Source: Actinomycetes bacterium (GTDB taxonomy: Bacteria; Actinomycetota; Acidimicrobiia; Acidimicrobiales; Palsa-688). From it: a stretch of DNA of 64,000 bases. Below are positions 9,101 through 16,300 of the stretch, piece after piece. Location of the stretch: NCBI GenBank assembly GCA_021850325.1, contig JAJZMF010000027.1:62001-126000 (forward strand). Reading direction: 5' to 3'. How positions within the stretch are numbered: the stretch's first letter is position 1; each line of letters opens with the position of its first letter. A program made the position numbers and the translations under genes. The notes under the pieces are model-generated. The model did not search any database. It was not told where the DNA came from and saw only the letters and a list, made by a program, of their open reading frames with translations.

Positions 9101-9481
9101 CGAGTGTTGGAGCGAGATGCCTCGTTCCTCCAACCAGTACCGCTGGACCTCCTCGGTGAAGCCCGCCGTCGTCGACGAGAAGTCCCGTCTGGCGGTCGGG
9201 TAGGGCTCGCCACCCAGGAGCACCCGCACCGTGGCGGCCTCGTTCGACGGCCTGCAGCTCGCCCACTCGGAGACGAAGTCGATCAGCTGGGCGACAGAGG
9301 CGTACCCGGCGACGATCATCGGCTGACCGGACTCGAGGAGGTCGTGCCAGACGACGGGACGGACCTTGGCGCTGGCTCGGTTGACCGGGAAGCGGCCGGG
9401 GCTCGGCCACCGGTACGCGTCGAGGCGGTGGGCGACGTCGCCTGCGGGATCTACGGAGAAGAGGTCTGCCTCAGCAGCCAT
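6167..9481 (-). CDS. PLD-like nuclease fused to SF2 (Snf2-type) helicase, candidate defence protein
   Basis: A large cytoplasmic protein, 1104 residues from ATG 9481, which has GAGG nine bases upstream; two earlier in-frame ATGs lack such a site. The N-terminal domain is a single phospholipase D-like half with HxK as HAKIYVG (His154, Lys156 from this start) and the partner GSSNF near 167. A Snf2-like helicase follows: Walker A DATGSGKT near 286-293, DEAH near 372, FTATP near 399, and a C-terminal lobe with ALNEGLNLQG and AEQRVGRVDRMD. The last 350 residues are helical and unassigned. PLD plus Snf2 helicase is an architecture of phage-defence and restriction loci (DISARM-like and related), but no methyltransferase or other partner is next to it. 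Toxin-antitoxin debris lies immediately upstream. Substrate and function are inferred. Confidence 0.85.
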   Translation of the reverse strand: MAAEADLFSVDPAGDVAHRLDAYRWPSPGRFPVNRASAKVRPVVWHDLLESGQPMIVAGYASVAQLIDFVSEWASCRPSNEAATVRVLLGGEPYPTARRDFSSTTAGFTEEVQRYWLEERGISLQHSARIVQVLEAIDRGQLSARFLHGTSRLHAKIYVGANAATLGSSNFTAAGLSDQVEVNARFEAERDRHRYDELVGIAENLWSAATDWTAELRELLEGLLQVVGWREALARACAELLEGEWAERYLGALPTEAGALWPSQRAGIAQALWVTKDVGSVLVADATGSGKTRMGAHLVRALRDRLWSSGRVRRDLCVLVSPPAITATWKREAFACGLSLDIASHGMLSRTRADGPRMEEEAVARAQILAVDEAHNFLNREANRTQQLRRSRADHVLLFTATPINRGPGDLLALVSLLGADNFDDSTLATLSQLAARRGSDQVLSGQQLDVLRTEIARFTVRRTKSQLNDLVERDPGSYTHPESGRVCRYPAHDARTYPTGETAGDEEAATLVRQAAAGLSGIARLERRVSVPLALRSEYSDERWLAFRLRSTHGLALHQVLAALRSSRAALVEHLEGTAAAVGRYGLGGKAKPAPTGNVIARLDELATQGPPEMDIACPAPDWLTDPGRWAEECHAEQSRYRAILELVSGISPARERAKAAVIIDLATRRERVLAFDQHPITLAALAGHLHERGLDPVVATGSDQAGRQRVETMFRRTATGQAVALCSDALNEGLNLQGAAAVVHLDLPTTLRVAEQRVGRVDRMDSPHDRIEVLWPKDGPAFATRANELLAQRSDENARLLGSNLPIPDLTGETDAERIVNVEDKIAEAEQPGAEQWDGIRDALDPVRRLVGGNDPLLAPEVYERLRQTPHRVIARVSLLRTHQPWAFLAVAGSSDGAPRWHFLDGPHLQHTAGDLGSICARLRHELSSGPPGATFDPDAADLLERALEAASRQEFRALPQRMQRALQQMRTVLQSWALAARQAADEHGARVLHSLADLAQPRGADTAVDPYLVAERWLTLVAPTLDAHRRRQHRRPYVLLSDITPTLRREPLPVSMVTEAFADLPELTPLAERVTACILGVPGPARETAPTVPAPLPGASR

Positions 9482-9525
9482 CGGACCGGACCTCGCTCGG
9501 CGCGCCATTGCCAATGTTGTAGTCG

Positions 9526-9771
9526 GTGGAGCAGGCACAGGTGCGCAATGGACGCCACCCTCAGGGCGGGCTCCAACGCCGCAGCGACCACTGCTATGCC
9601 CCGGCGGGCTCCTCCGAGCTGTTCGGGCTTCGCCGCGAGCAGGTCGAGGCCGCGTTGGCGTACTACGCCGAGTTCACCGACGAGATCGGTGCGCAGGTCG
9701 AGGCGAACCGACGGGCTGTAGACGAGGCGGAGGCCCTCTGGCACCGCCAGCAGGCGCTGCTGGCAGGGTGA
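9526..9771 (+). pseudogene. antitoxin remnant (C-terminal part of a small TA antitoxin)
   Basis: The last 49 residues (LFGLRREQVEAALAYYAEF, then DEIGAQVEANRRAVDEAEAL and HRQQALL) match the helical C-terminus of small antitoxins that pair with DUF5615/PIN-like toxins. The first 30 residues of the frame do not look like the DNA-binding part, and no good ribosome site is visible, so the 5' end seems decayed or replaced. The stop codon overlaps a GTG (GTGA at 9768-9771) that opens a toxin-like frame, the usual antitoxin-toxin coupling. Confidence 0.5.
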
Positions 9772-9834
9772 AGCTCCTGCTCGACGCGCACCACTCCCCC
9801 CCTCGCCGCCGAGAGACGTCCTGGCTGAGCTGCT
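9768..9834 (+). pseudogene. truncated DUF5615-like toxin start
   Basis: A GTG overlapping the antitoxin stop opens VKLLLDAHHSP, the characteristic N-terminus of DUF5615 PIN-like toxins, which normally have an acidic residue after the first strand (LLLDxHxSP). The frame reads out after 22 codons. The rest of the toxin, normally about 100 residues, is missing, and the following sequence belongs to a different module in another frame. Confidence 0.5.
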
Positions 9835-9991
9835 AGCCGAGCTACGTGCCGAACATGGCCCCGCACCTGACGGTCAGATCGAGGAGGTCGGTCGATCGTG
9901 GCGAGCCCCGCGACGTCACCAAGTCCGTCCCGGCGTAGCGGACCTCCTCGTACTAGACACCGAAGGGCTGGCCAAGGCGGCGGGACCGAGC
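9812..9991 (+). pseudogene. second TA relic: antitoxin tail joined to PIN-domain start
   Basis: This frame is open without an ATG start. It reads DVLAELLAELRAEHGPAP, a typical C-terminal stretch of CopG/Phd-like antitoxins. After about 30 codons it reads DLLVLDTEGLAKAAG, the first strand and helix of a VapC-type PIN toxin with its first acidic metal ligand. The PIN homology then stops abruptly, where the convergent MOSC gene begins. Both halves are incomplete, so this is debris from at least one further toxin-antitoxin pair. Confidence 0.45.
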
Positions 9992-10036
9992 GCGCGCTGC
10001 GGCCCGACGGGTCGGCCCTCCCGTTTGCACCGTCGC

Positions 10037-10753
10037 TCAGGTCGGTGGCGGGCCCTCGTCGCCCGGTTGTCCCGCCTCGTCGTCCGGCCCTTCGTCAATG
10101 TCAAAACCCTCGCCCGCAAGGGCGCGTTGGCGCAGCTCGGGCTCCAGGTCGTCGCCGGCGGCCAGGAGCCGGGGCAGCAGGGCACGTTCCCGGGTCAGGG
10201 CGCGAAAGCAGAGGCCGATGTCGACATCGTGGTCAGGCCGATGGACAAGCTCGATGGTGTCGCCCTCCTGCACCTCTCCCGGCACCACCACGCGCAGGTA
10301 GGCCCCCGGGCGTGCTCGGGCCGTGAACGCCTTCAGCCACCCCCGCTCGCGCATCCAGACGGCAAAAGTGGCACAGGGTATGCGCGGGGTGGTGACAGCC
10401 AGGACCACCTGCTCCCCCACTCTCCAACGCTCCCCGAGGCGGGCCGATGTTACGTCGAGCCCGACGGTGGTGAGGTTCTCGCCAAAGCTGCCGTTGGGCA
10501 CGGGGCGACCAAGACGGCCCTGCCACCAGTCGAGGTCCTCCCGGGCCACGGCGTACAGCGCCTGCCCGGGGCCACCGTGGTTGGGGGTGTCGCAGATGTG
10601 GTCGCCGTCCAGCCCGCTGCGCCCGGCGCTGGGCTCCGCCACCCGCACTGCTCCCGCAACGGGCCGCTTGTCGATCCCGCTCCAGCCCGACTTTGCCCGC
10701 ACCGGCCTCGGGGCCCCGACATTGACCGAGCTCAAGTAGGCGTGCTGGGACAT
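10037..10753 (-). CDS. MOSC-domain protein (molybdenum-cofactor sulfurase C-terminal-like)
   Basis: A 238-residue cytoplasmic MOSC protein, a fold that binds molybdopterin or delivers sulfur and metal to electrophiles (YiiM-like). Family blocks seen are SGIDKRPV near residue 23, GLDGDHICDTPNHGGPGQAL (the DxxNHGG metal and substrate loop), FGENLTT and RIPCATFAVWM, where the Cys is the conserved sulfur carrier. ATG 10753 (MSQHAYLSSVNVG) is preferred over an ATG further upstream. Its stop is close to the end of an Asp/Gly-rich tail. It overlaps the end of the truncated PhyH-like gene, so the two are probably one transcript. A link with the molybdoenzyme cluster at 1.5-5 kb is possible but unproven. 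Confidence 0.9.
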   Translation of the reverse strand: MSQHAYLSSVNVGAPRPVRAKSGWSGIDKRPVAGAVRVAEPSAGRSGLDGDHICDTPNHGGPGQALYAVAREDLDWWQGRLGRPVPNGSFGENLTTVGLDVTSARLGERWRVGEQVVLAVTTPRIPCATFAVWMRERGWLKAFTARARPGAYLRVVVPGEVQEGDTIELVHRPDHDVDIGLCFRALTRERALLPRLLAAGDDLEPELRQRALAGEGFDIDEGPDDEAGQPGDEGPPPT

Positions 10754-10754
10754 C

Positions 10755-11321
10755 TCATCGGACCTCCTGGTGGCGAGGGACATCATGCAGCGCCGCCCTG
10801 ATCGCGGCCTTCACCGACGAGGTGCCGGCGAAGGCGTCAAACGACGTGTTCGTCCACCCCGGTGGGTGCAGGGGTGGCTGGGCAATGATACGCGGGGAGC
10901 GCCCCCGGTGGGCCTGAGCCGCGTGGACCAGGAACGGGTGGCAAAGGTACACGTCGCCGGGCCGTCCGGTGGCCAGCGCCACGGGGTGGTCGGCCGTCGC
11001 CTCGGCCGCGCGCTGCGAGGCGGCCAGCATGCTCAGCCCGTCTTCGCCATGGGGGGCGAGGATCCGGGCCACGTCGTGGTGGGGCCCGACGCGTAGCCGG
11101 GTCGGAGCGTCCTGCGCCGTGACATCGGTCAGGAGGAACAACATGAGCAGCGCCCGGCCCCTCGTGTTGACATTGGCTCGCCGCTGGAAGGCGTCGTGGC
11201 GTCGTGCCGGGAAGCTCGAGTCGATGTGCCACCCGTCGTCCCCCGGCGGCTGTTCGCTCGGGAACCGCACGACGAAGCTCCCTAAGTTTAGTTCAAGCAA
11301 TTGAGTCGTGTACCGCTCCAT
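10755..11321 (-). pseudogene. N-terminally truncated PhyH-like Fe(II)/2-oxoglutarate dioxygenase
   Basis: From ATG 11321 the protein would have 188 residues. It keeps the iron-binding core: GWHIDSSFP supplies HxD, and CHPFLVHAAQAHRG supplies the distal His and the 2-oxoglutarate Arg. GRALLMLFLLTDV and the PTRLRVGPHHDVARILAPHG block identify a phytanoyl-CoA dioxygenase-like group whose full members are about 100 residues longer at the N-terminus. That part is absent here, and the sequence upstream of residue 10 belongs to the divergent cupin promoter side. It is probably inactive, although the retained iron site leaves some doubt. The 3' end overlaps the MOSC gene. Confidence 0.6.
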
Positions 11322-11394
11322 CGGCCGCAACGTGACGGCCGGCAGGCAGGCCCGCAGCGACCGGGGGCTGCGCCCAAAGTGGCAGAGTGGGTGC

Positions 11395-11793
11395 ATGGCA
11401 CCTACCCGTCCCGTCAACCTGTACTCGGCTCTGGCCGGCTTCAGCGAGACTTACAGCCCTCGCATCGTCGGGCGCATGAACGATTACGACGTCAAGATCG
11501 CCCATGCCCTGGGCGAGCACGTGCGCCACACGCACGACGACACCGACGAGTTCTTCCTCGTGCTCGAGGGCGAGTTCGACATCACGCTGTACCAGGGGGA
11601 CGGGAGCAACGAGACCGTTGCGCTACGGGCAGGCGATGTCTTCGTCGTGCCGAGGGGCCTCGCGCACAAGCCGTCGTCGAACGGTGGGTCCGTCCTCATG
11701 TTCGAGCGCGCTGGGACATCCTCGACGGGAGACCATCACGACGGTCCCGTCCCGGGGCACGTCGACAGCACGACCGGGCACGGCTTGGCCTGA
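11395..11793 (+). CDS. single-domain cupin protein
   Basis: A 132-residue cupin from ATG 11395. The first motif EHVRHTHDDTDEFFLVLEGE supplies the metal ligands His45, His47 and Glu52, and the second motif gives GDVFVVPRGLAHKP with the fourth His. Proteins like this bind a divalent metal and act as small isomerases, dioxygenases or sensors, and the substrate cannot be read from sequence. The last 25 residues are His/Gly-rich and unstructured. It is transcribed divergently from the truncated dioxygenase; the shared intergenic segment near 11280-11310 is relatively AT-rich. Confidence 0.85.
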   Translation: MAPTRPVNLYSALAGFSETYSPRIVGRMNDYDVKIAHALGEHVRHTHDDTDEFFLVLEGEFDITLYQGDGSNETVALRAGDVFVVPRGLAHKPSSNGGSVLMFERAGTSSTGDHHDGPVPGHVDSTTGHGLA

Positions 11794-11887
11794 GGCGCCA
11801 CAGGGCCTGCTGCATGACATTTGTCATCGGCAATTCCTGACCGATCTCACTGGCGTGCCGGCGCCGGCCAGGCCATCGTATTGAGCC

Positions 11888-12811
11888 ATGGCAAGCACCA
11901 TGCACGGCCCGCCCGGCATCCTCGTGACCGGGCTGCACAAGTCGTACGGGCCGGTCGAGGCCGTCAGGGGCGTCGACCTCCGCATCGACCCGGGCGAGAC
12001 AGTTGCCCTGCTCGGCCCAAACGGTGCGGGCAAGTCGACGACAATCGACATAGTGCTCGGCCTGGCACAGCCGGACGCCGGGCAGGTCAGCGTGTTCGGC
12101 ACGACCCCGGCCGGCGCGGTGTCGGCAGGCAGGACCGGCGGGATGCTCCAGACGGGCTCGCTCATAGAGGGCCTCTCGGTACGAGAGCTCGTGACCATGG
12201 TGGCCTCGCTTTACCCGCACCCCCTCGACGTGGAGCAGGTCCTAGAGACTACGGGCGCCGAGAGTTTTGCAGACCAGAGGACGACGAAGCTCTCGGGAGG
12301 CCAGGTGCAGCGTGTTCGCTTCGCACTGGCGCTGGTGGGCAACCCTGACCTGCTCGTGCTGGACGAGCCGACCGCTGCCCTCGATGTCGAGGGCCGCCAT
12401 GACTTCTGGCGCTCGATGCGCGATATCGCGCGCAACGGCAAGACGGTTGTCTTCGCCACCCACTATCTCGAGGAGGCCGACGCATACGCTGACCGCATAG
12501 TCCTCATGGCCCGGGGCCGCGTCGTAGCCGACGGCCCGGCAACGCAAATAAAGGCCCGAGCCGGTGGCCGCACGGTACGCGCGACACTCCCCCACGCCGA
12601 CCTCGGAGCCCTGAGGGCCCTGCCCGGCGTCACCAGTGCGGACCTCCGTGGTGAGGCCGTCGTGCTGGCCTGCAGCGATTCCGACAGCGCGTTGTGGGCG
12701 CTGCACAGCGCCTTCCCCAACGCACACGACATCGAAGTCCGTGGCGCGGGGCTCGAAGACGCGTTCCTCGAGCTCGTCGCCGGCGACCAGAGCGAGGTTG
12801 CGGCACCATGA
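11888..12811 (+). CDS. ABC-2 type exporter, ATP-binding subunit
   Basis: A 307-residue ATPase that powers an exporter of drugs, lipids or peptides. Walker A LGPNGAGKST is at 42-51, the signature LSGGQVQR near 135, Walker B LLVLDEPTAALD near 155, and the switch His in FATHYLEEAD. The C-terminal 80 residues form the extra domain seen in NodI/DrrA-like ATPases. The stop overlaps the permease start (ATGA), so translation is coupled. The following NarL-type two-component system suggests control by an envelope or drug signal, as in LiaRS- or DesKR-associated exporters (inference). Confidence 0.95.
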   Translation: MASTMHGPPGILVTGLHKSYGPVEAVRGVDLRIDPGETVALLGPNGAGKSTTIDIVLGLAQPDAGQVSVFGTTPAGAVSAGRTGGMLQTGSLIEGLSVRELVTMVASLYPHPLDVEQVLETTGAESFADQRTTKLSGGQVQRVRFALALVGNPDLLVLDEPTAALDVEGRHDFWRSMRDIARNGKTVVFATHYLEEADAYADRIVLMARGRVVADGPATQIKARAGGRTVRATLPHADLGALRALPGVTSADLRGEAVVLACSDSDSALWALHSAFPNAHDIEVRGAGLEDAFLELVAGDQSEVAAP

Positions 12812-13542
12812 ACCACACCACCTACCTGCGCTACGAACTGGTCCGCACCTTCCGCAACCGCCGGTTCCTCTTCTTCTCGCTCGGCTTCCCACTCTTGATG
12901 TTCCTGCTGATCGCCGGCGCAAACGAGTCCAGGAGGCTGGACGGAATACCGTTCCCGCTCTACTACATGACCGGGATGGTCTCGTGGGGGGCGATGATCG
13001 CCATAATCTCCTCGGGCACCCGCATCTCGGCCGAGCGCCAGATCGGTTGGGCCCGCCAGCTCAGGATCACACCGCTCAGCACGCGGACCTACTTCCGGTC
13101 CAAGGTGGTAGGCGGCTATGTCATGGCACTGCTGACGATCGCCGTCCTCTACGTCGCCGGCTCGATGCTCTCTGTCCACCTCGCCGCCAAGCAGTGGGCC
13201 CTCATGACGCTGCTTCTCCTGGTCGGCCTGGTGCCCTTCGCCGTCCTCGGGATCATGCTCGGGCACCTGCTCAAACCTGACTCCCTCGGCCCGGCCGTCG
13301 GCGGGGTGACCTCCCTTTTCGCCCTGCTGGGAGGAGCATGGGGGCCGCTGTCCACGAGCACGGCCTTCGTCGATATCGTCAAGTGCATCCCGTCCTACTG
13401 GTTGGTCCAGTCGGGCAAGGTCGCCCTCGGCGGCCCGGGCTGGCCCCCGCTCCAGGCATGGGTCGTCCTGGCGGCTTGGACGGCCGCCCTCGCCTGGCTG
13501 GCCGTGGTCGCCTTCAGGCGTGACACGGCACGGCTCACCTAG
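12808..13542 (+). CDS. ABC-2 type exporter, permease subunit
   Basis: A 244-residue integral membrane protein with the six-helix ABC-2 layout. A short amphipathic N-terminus (YLRYELVRTFRNRRF) precedes the first helix, the conserved signal ERQIGWARQLRITPLS lies between helices 2 and 3, and the last helix is near residues 215-235. ATG 12808 overlaps the ATPase stop. It pairs with the upstream ATPase as the transmembrane half. The substrate is not predictable from sequence. Confidence 0.92.
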   Translation: MNHTTYLRYELVRTFRNRRFLFFSLGFPLLMFLLIAGANESRRLDGIPFPLYYMTGMVSWGAMIAIISSGTRISAERQIGWARQLRITPLSTRTYFRSKVVGGYVMALLTIAVLYVAGSMLSVHLAAKQWALMTLLLLVGLVPFAVLGIMLGHLLKPDSLGPAVGGVTSLFALLGGAWGPLSTSTAFVDIVKCIPSYWLVQSGKVALGGPGWPPLQAWVVLAAWTAALAWLAVVAFRRDTARLT

Positions 13543-13666
13543 CCGGCCCGGGCGGACAACCTCGGCCGTGGGCCCGGACATTTCGGCGGCCCTTCCCAGG
13601 CAACAGGGCTCCCGTACGAGTGCGCCTGGACGGTCATGGCGACACGGAGAGCTAGCCTCAAGCGAC

Positions 13667-14806
13667 ATGGCTACCTGCTCAGCATCGGCTGGGCCGAACG
13701 ACGCGGCCTGGGTCGCAGACCAGCGCAAGTGGGCGCACGGATGGCGCGGGGTCGTGTTCCCCGTCGTCTTCCTGGCATGGTTGGTCGAGCCGGCGGCTGC
13801 CATCCCGGCAGACGTGCACAGCCCGGCGGCGCGTGCCGCCGGTTTCGCTGTCCTCGCCGCCTTCTGTGCCTGCTACATAGCGATGCTCGCCCGCCGGCGC
13901 AGCACTCGCTCGGCCCATCTTTGGCTGCTGGCAACCTCGATCGCCCTCACCCTGGCCGAGCTGCCGTTCGCACACGCCGACGCCATGGTCATGGGCGTCT
14001 TCGTGTGTGCCGCCGCCCTGATCCGCTATGCCGAGAAGGGAGCGTTCCTGGTCGTTTTCTTCACGGCGCTGACGGTGTTGCTGCCCCCCTCGGTGCCCTC
14101 GTGGCACGATGGCTTCGGCACGTGCCTGCAAAACGGGACCATATTCGCCATCCCCCTCACCGGGCTGGCGATGTTCGGCTTCGGTCGGCTCCTGCGCGGC
14201 AACATCCTGCTCGCCGAGGCCAGGACCGAGCTGGCCCGCCTGGCAGCCGAGAACGAGCGAAGCCGGATAGCGCGAGACCTGCACGACCTCCTCGGCCACT
14301 CGCTGACGACCATCGCCGTAAAGGCCACCCTGGCCGACAGGCTGAGCGGCCCGGACCCCGCGGGCGCCGCCAACGAGATCCGCGAGGTGGCGGCATTGAG
14401 CCGGCGCGCCCTGGCCGACGTACGTGCCGCTGTGTCCAACTACCGGGAGGTGACGCTGGCCGGCGAGCTCGCCACGGGACGCGAGCTCCTGCGGGCGGCA
14501 GGCATCGTCGGGGAGCTCCCGCCGTCCGTCGACGTGGCAGACAACGCCAGGCAGGAGCTGTTCGGCTGGGTGGTCCGGGAGGGCCTGACGAACGTCGTGC
14601 GGCATTCTCATGCCCGCACCTGCCGGGTCCGGATCTCCGCCGACGCCATCGAGATCGTCGACGACGGTACCGGAGGTGCGGCCGGCTGCGGCAACGGTCT
14701 AACGGGCCTGCGCGACCGCGTCGCCGACCTGGGCGGAGCCATAGAGGCCGGGCCGGTCGAGCCGCGCGGATGGCGCCTGGCTGTGAACCTTCGAGCGGCG
14801 CAATGA
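13667..14806 (+). CDS. NarL/DesK-type sensor histidine kinase
   Basis: A 379-residue kinase starting at ATG 13667, taken because it lies 124 bp after the permease and upstream extensions are low-complexity. About five membrane helices fill residues 25-175. The HisKA_3 box RSRIARDLHDLLGHSLTTIA follows (His about 206), and the ATPase domain has an N-box LTNVVRHSHA and a G-box with GNGLTGLRDRV. Its stop overlaps the response-regulator start (ATGA). With the ABC exporter upstream this forms a four-gene sense-and-export unit. Confidence 0.93.
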   Translation: MATCSASAGPNDAAWVADQRKWAHGWRGVVFPVVFLAWLVEPAAAIPADVHSPAARAAGFAVLAAFCACYIAMLARRRSTRSAHLWLLATSIALTLAELPFAHADAMVMGVFVCAAALIRYAEKGAFLVVFFTALTVLLPPSVPSWHDGFGTCLQNGTIFAIPLTGLAMFGFGRLLRGNILLAEARTELARLAAENERSRIARDLHDLLGHSLTTIAVKATLADRLSGPDPAGAANEIREVAALSRRALADVRAAVSNYREVTLAGELATGRELLRAAGIVGELPPSVDVADNARQELFGWVVREGLTNVVRHSHARTCRVRISADAIEIVDDGTGGAAGCGNGLTGLRDRVADLGGAIEAGPVEPRGWRLAVNLRAAQ

Positions 14807-15411
14807 CCATACGCTTGCTCCTTGCCGACGACCAGGAGCTCATACGCTCGGCGCTGGAGCGCTTGCTCGACATGGAGGAGGACTTCTCCGTGGTCGCCTC
14901 CGTGGGCAGGGGCGACGAGGTGGCGGATGCCGCCCGGCGCACCCAACCCGACGTCGCGTTGCTGGACGTCGAGATGCCCGGCCTCGACGGTCTGGCGGCG
15001 GCAGCCCTACTGGCCCAACACGCCCCGGGCTGCCGTACCCTCATCCTCACGACGTTCGGGCGACCGGGCTACCTGCGCCGGGCGATCGAGTCGGGAGCCG
15101 CCGGCTTCGTGGTGAAGGACTCGCCGGTCGACGACCTGGCTGTGGCGATCCGCCGGGTGGCGGCCGGCGAGCGGGTCATAGACCCGGCCCTGGCGGCGGC
15201 GACTATTGCCCACGGCCGGTCCCCTCTCACCCAGCGCGAGCGTGACGTACTGGTGGCAGCCCGGTCGGGCACCACGGTGGCCGACATGGCCGGCCGGCTG
15301 TTCCTCTCGGAGGGCACGGTACGCAACCACCTTTCGGCCGTCATCGCCAAGACGGGGGCGAAGAACCGCTTCGACGCGCTGCGCATCGCCGAGGAGCGGG
15401 GTTGGCTCTGA
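14803..15411 (+). CDS. NarL/LuxR-family response regulator
   Basis: A 202-residue regulator with an N-terminal receiver (acidic pocket DD at 9-10, phospho-acceptor Asp55 in LLDVEMPGLDGL, Lys near 104 in VVKDSP) and a C-terminal LuxR helix-turn-helix (SPLTQRERDVLVAARSG, then LFLSEGTVRNHLSAVIAK). The start ATG 14803 overlaps the kinase stop, so it is the cognate partner. The ABC genes directly upstream are the obvious regulatory target (inference). Confidence 0.95.
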   Translation: MTIRLLLADDQELIRSALERLLDMEEDFSVVASVGRGDEVADAARRTQPDVALLDVEMPGLDGLAAAALLAQHAPGCRTLILTTFGRPGYLRRAIESGAAGFVVKDSPVDDLAVAIRRVAAGERVIDPALAAATIAHGRSPLTQRERDVLVAARSGTTVADMAGRLFLSEGTVRNHLSAVIAKTGAKNRFDALRIAEERGWL

Positions 15412-15650
15412 AGAGGCTCCGCTCCTCAGGCCCGTACGCCTCCCACGGCCTCGTAGGCGCCAGGCGACCGCGCCGAGCATCAAGGCGACGACAGCGAGGG
15501 CTGCCAGCAGCAGTGCATTGGTCCCACCCGTACCGCCGCCGGCTGTCGGCACGGCCGCCGCGACCGGGGGCAGTTGCCGCTCGTACATGTCCACCAGCTC
15601 GGGACGGGTGGCGGCCAACCAGGACAGGTAGTGCTCCCTGACCCAGGACG
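15412..15650 (-). pseudogene. unassigned C-terminal gene remnant behind the integrase relic
   Basis: Beyond the point where integrase similarity ends, the minus strand reads VREHYLSWLAATRPELV and then a Pro/Gly linker with one strong hydrophobic helix (ALLLAALAVVALMLGAVAW) and an Arg-rich tail. The first part resembles the C-terminal segment of Rv2578c-type radical SAM proteins, but this is weak. The frame has no start and no natural stop before running antisense into the response regulator. It is probably a fragment stranded by recombination. Confidence 0.3.
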
Positions 15651-16060
15651 GCGAACATCCTCACGACGGTCGACGCGCTGTGAGCCTGCGCCCACTGGTC
15701 GACGAGGCGCTGGACGTCGGCGCGGGTCAGCCGGGCGACGCGGACGGCGCCGACCACACCGAGGACGTGGTTGTCGAAGCTGCCACGGTCGCGCTCGCGG
15801 CTGGACTGCCGCTTCGTGGGGTTGGACGACAGCTACCGCTCGGCCAGCTCCGCGAACGTGGTCTTGCCCGCGTTCGGGTCGACCCAGGCGCCCCGGGTGA
15901 TCTCCGCCTCCGAGCGTGAGAGCCACGCCAGGGCGTCGGCCTCGGTGGGGAAGGTGTCCGGCGCCACAGGACGGATCTCGCCATGCAGGTACCGGGGCTG
16001 GTAGCGGCCCCAGGGGAGCTTCCTCACGCTCCCGAAGCGAGGTCGCCGTGTCGCCGGCAC
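15650..16060 (-). pseudogene. tyrosine recombinase (phage-type integrase) relic with in-frame amber
   Basis: ATG 16060 opens an integrase N-terminus: RRPRFGSVRKLPWGRYQPRY is an arm-binding AP2-like start, and TFPTEADALAWLSRSEAEI leads to AGKTTFAELAER. A TAG at 15833-15835 stands where the family has Trp (ERW). The same frame then continues as the core-binding domain (DNHVLGVVGAVRVARLTRAD, VQRLVDQWAQAHSASTVV) before homology is lost near 15650. The catalytic domain with R-H-R-Y is absent. The gene points away from the 3' end of tRNA-Ile 113 bp upstream, the usual place of int in tRNA-integrated elements, so this is the attachment-proximal relic of an island. Confidence 0.8.
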
Positions 16061-16172
16061 GGCCAGATGGTACTGCTGCTTTGGGCACGGATTGGGTACG
16101 TGGTGGGCGCGCCGACTGGTTCGGGATCGGTCTACTTGCCGCCTCCACCACCCTGACGAGGGACTTTGTGGG

Positions 16173-16246
16173 TGGGGCTAGGTGGAATCGAACCACCGAC
16201 CTCAGCATTATCAGTGCTGCGCTCTAACCGGCTGAGCTATAGCCCC
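16173..16246 (-). tRNA. ileT: tRNA-Ile (anticodon GAT)
   Basis: A 74-nt cloverleaf on the minus strand. The acceptor stem is GGGGCTA paired with TAGCCCC and discriminator A. The D arm is AGCTCAGCCGGTTAGAGC, the anticodon stem-loop contains CTGATAA (GAT), and the T arm is GGTTCGATTCC. CCA is not encoded; the genome continues CCC after the discriminator. In mycobacteria tRNA-Ile follows gyrA and a DUF3566 gene, as here, and is followed by tRNA-Ala, which is missing in this window. The 3' end abuts the integrase relic. Confidence 0.97.
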
Positions 16247-16300
16247 TGGACCGTCCGGCCCACTGGCTGGGCCGAGCTAACAGGTTACACGACGGGCCTC

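Noticed and set aside
13636-14802. Plus-strand frame in front of the response regulator, opening at 13636
   Set aside because: The part before 14803 is an out-of-frame overlap of the kinase gene; the real regulator begins at ATG 14803.
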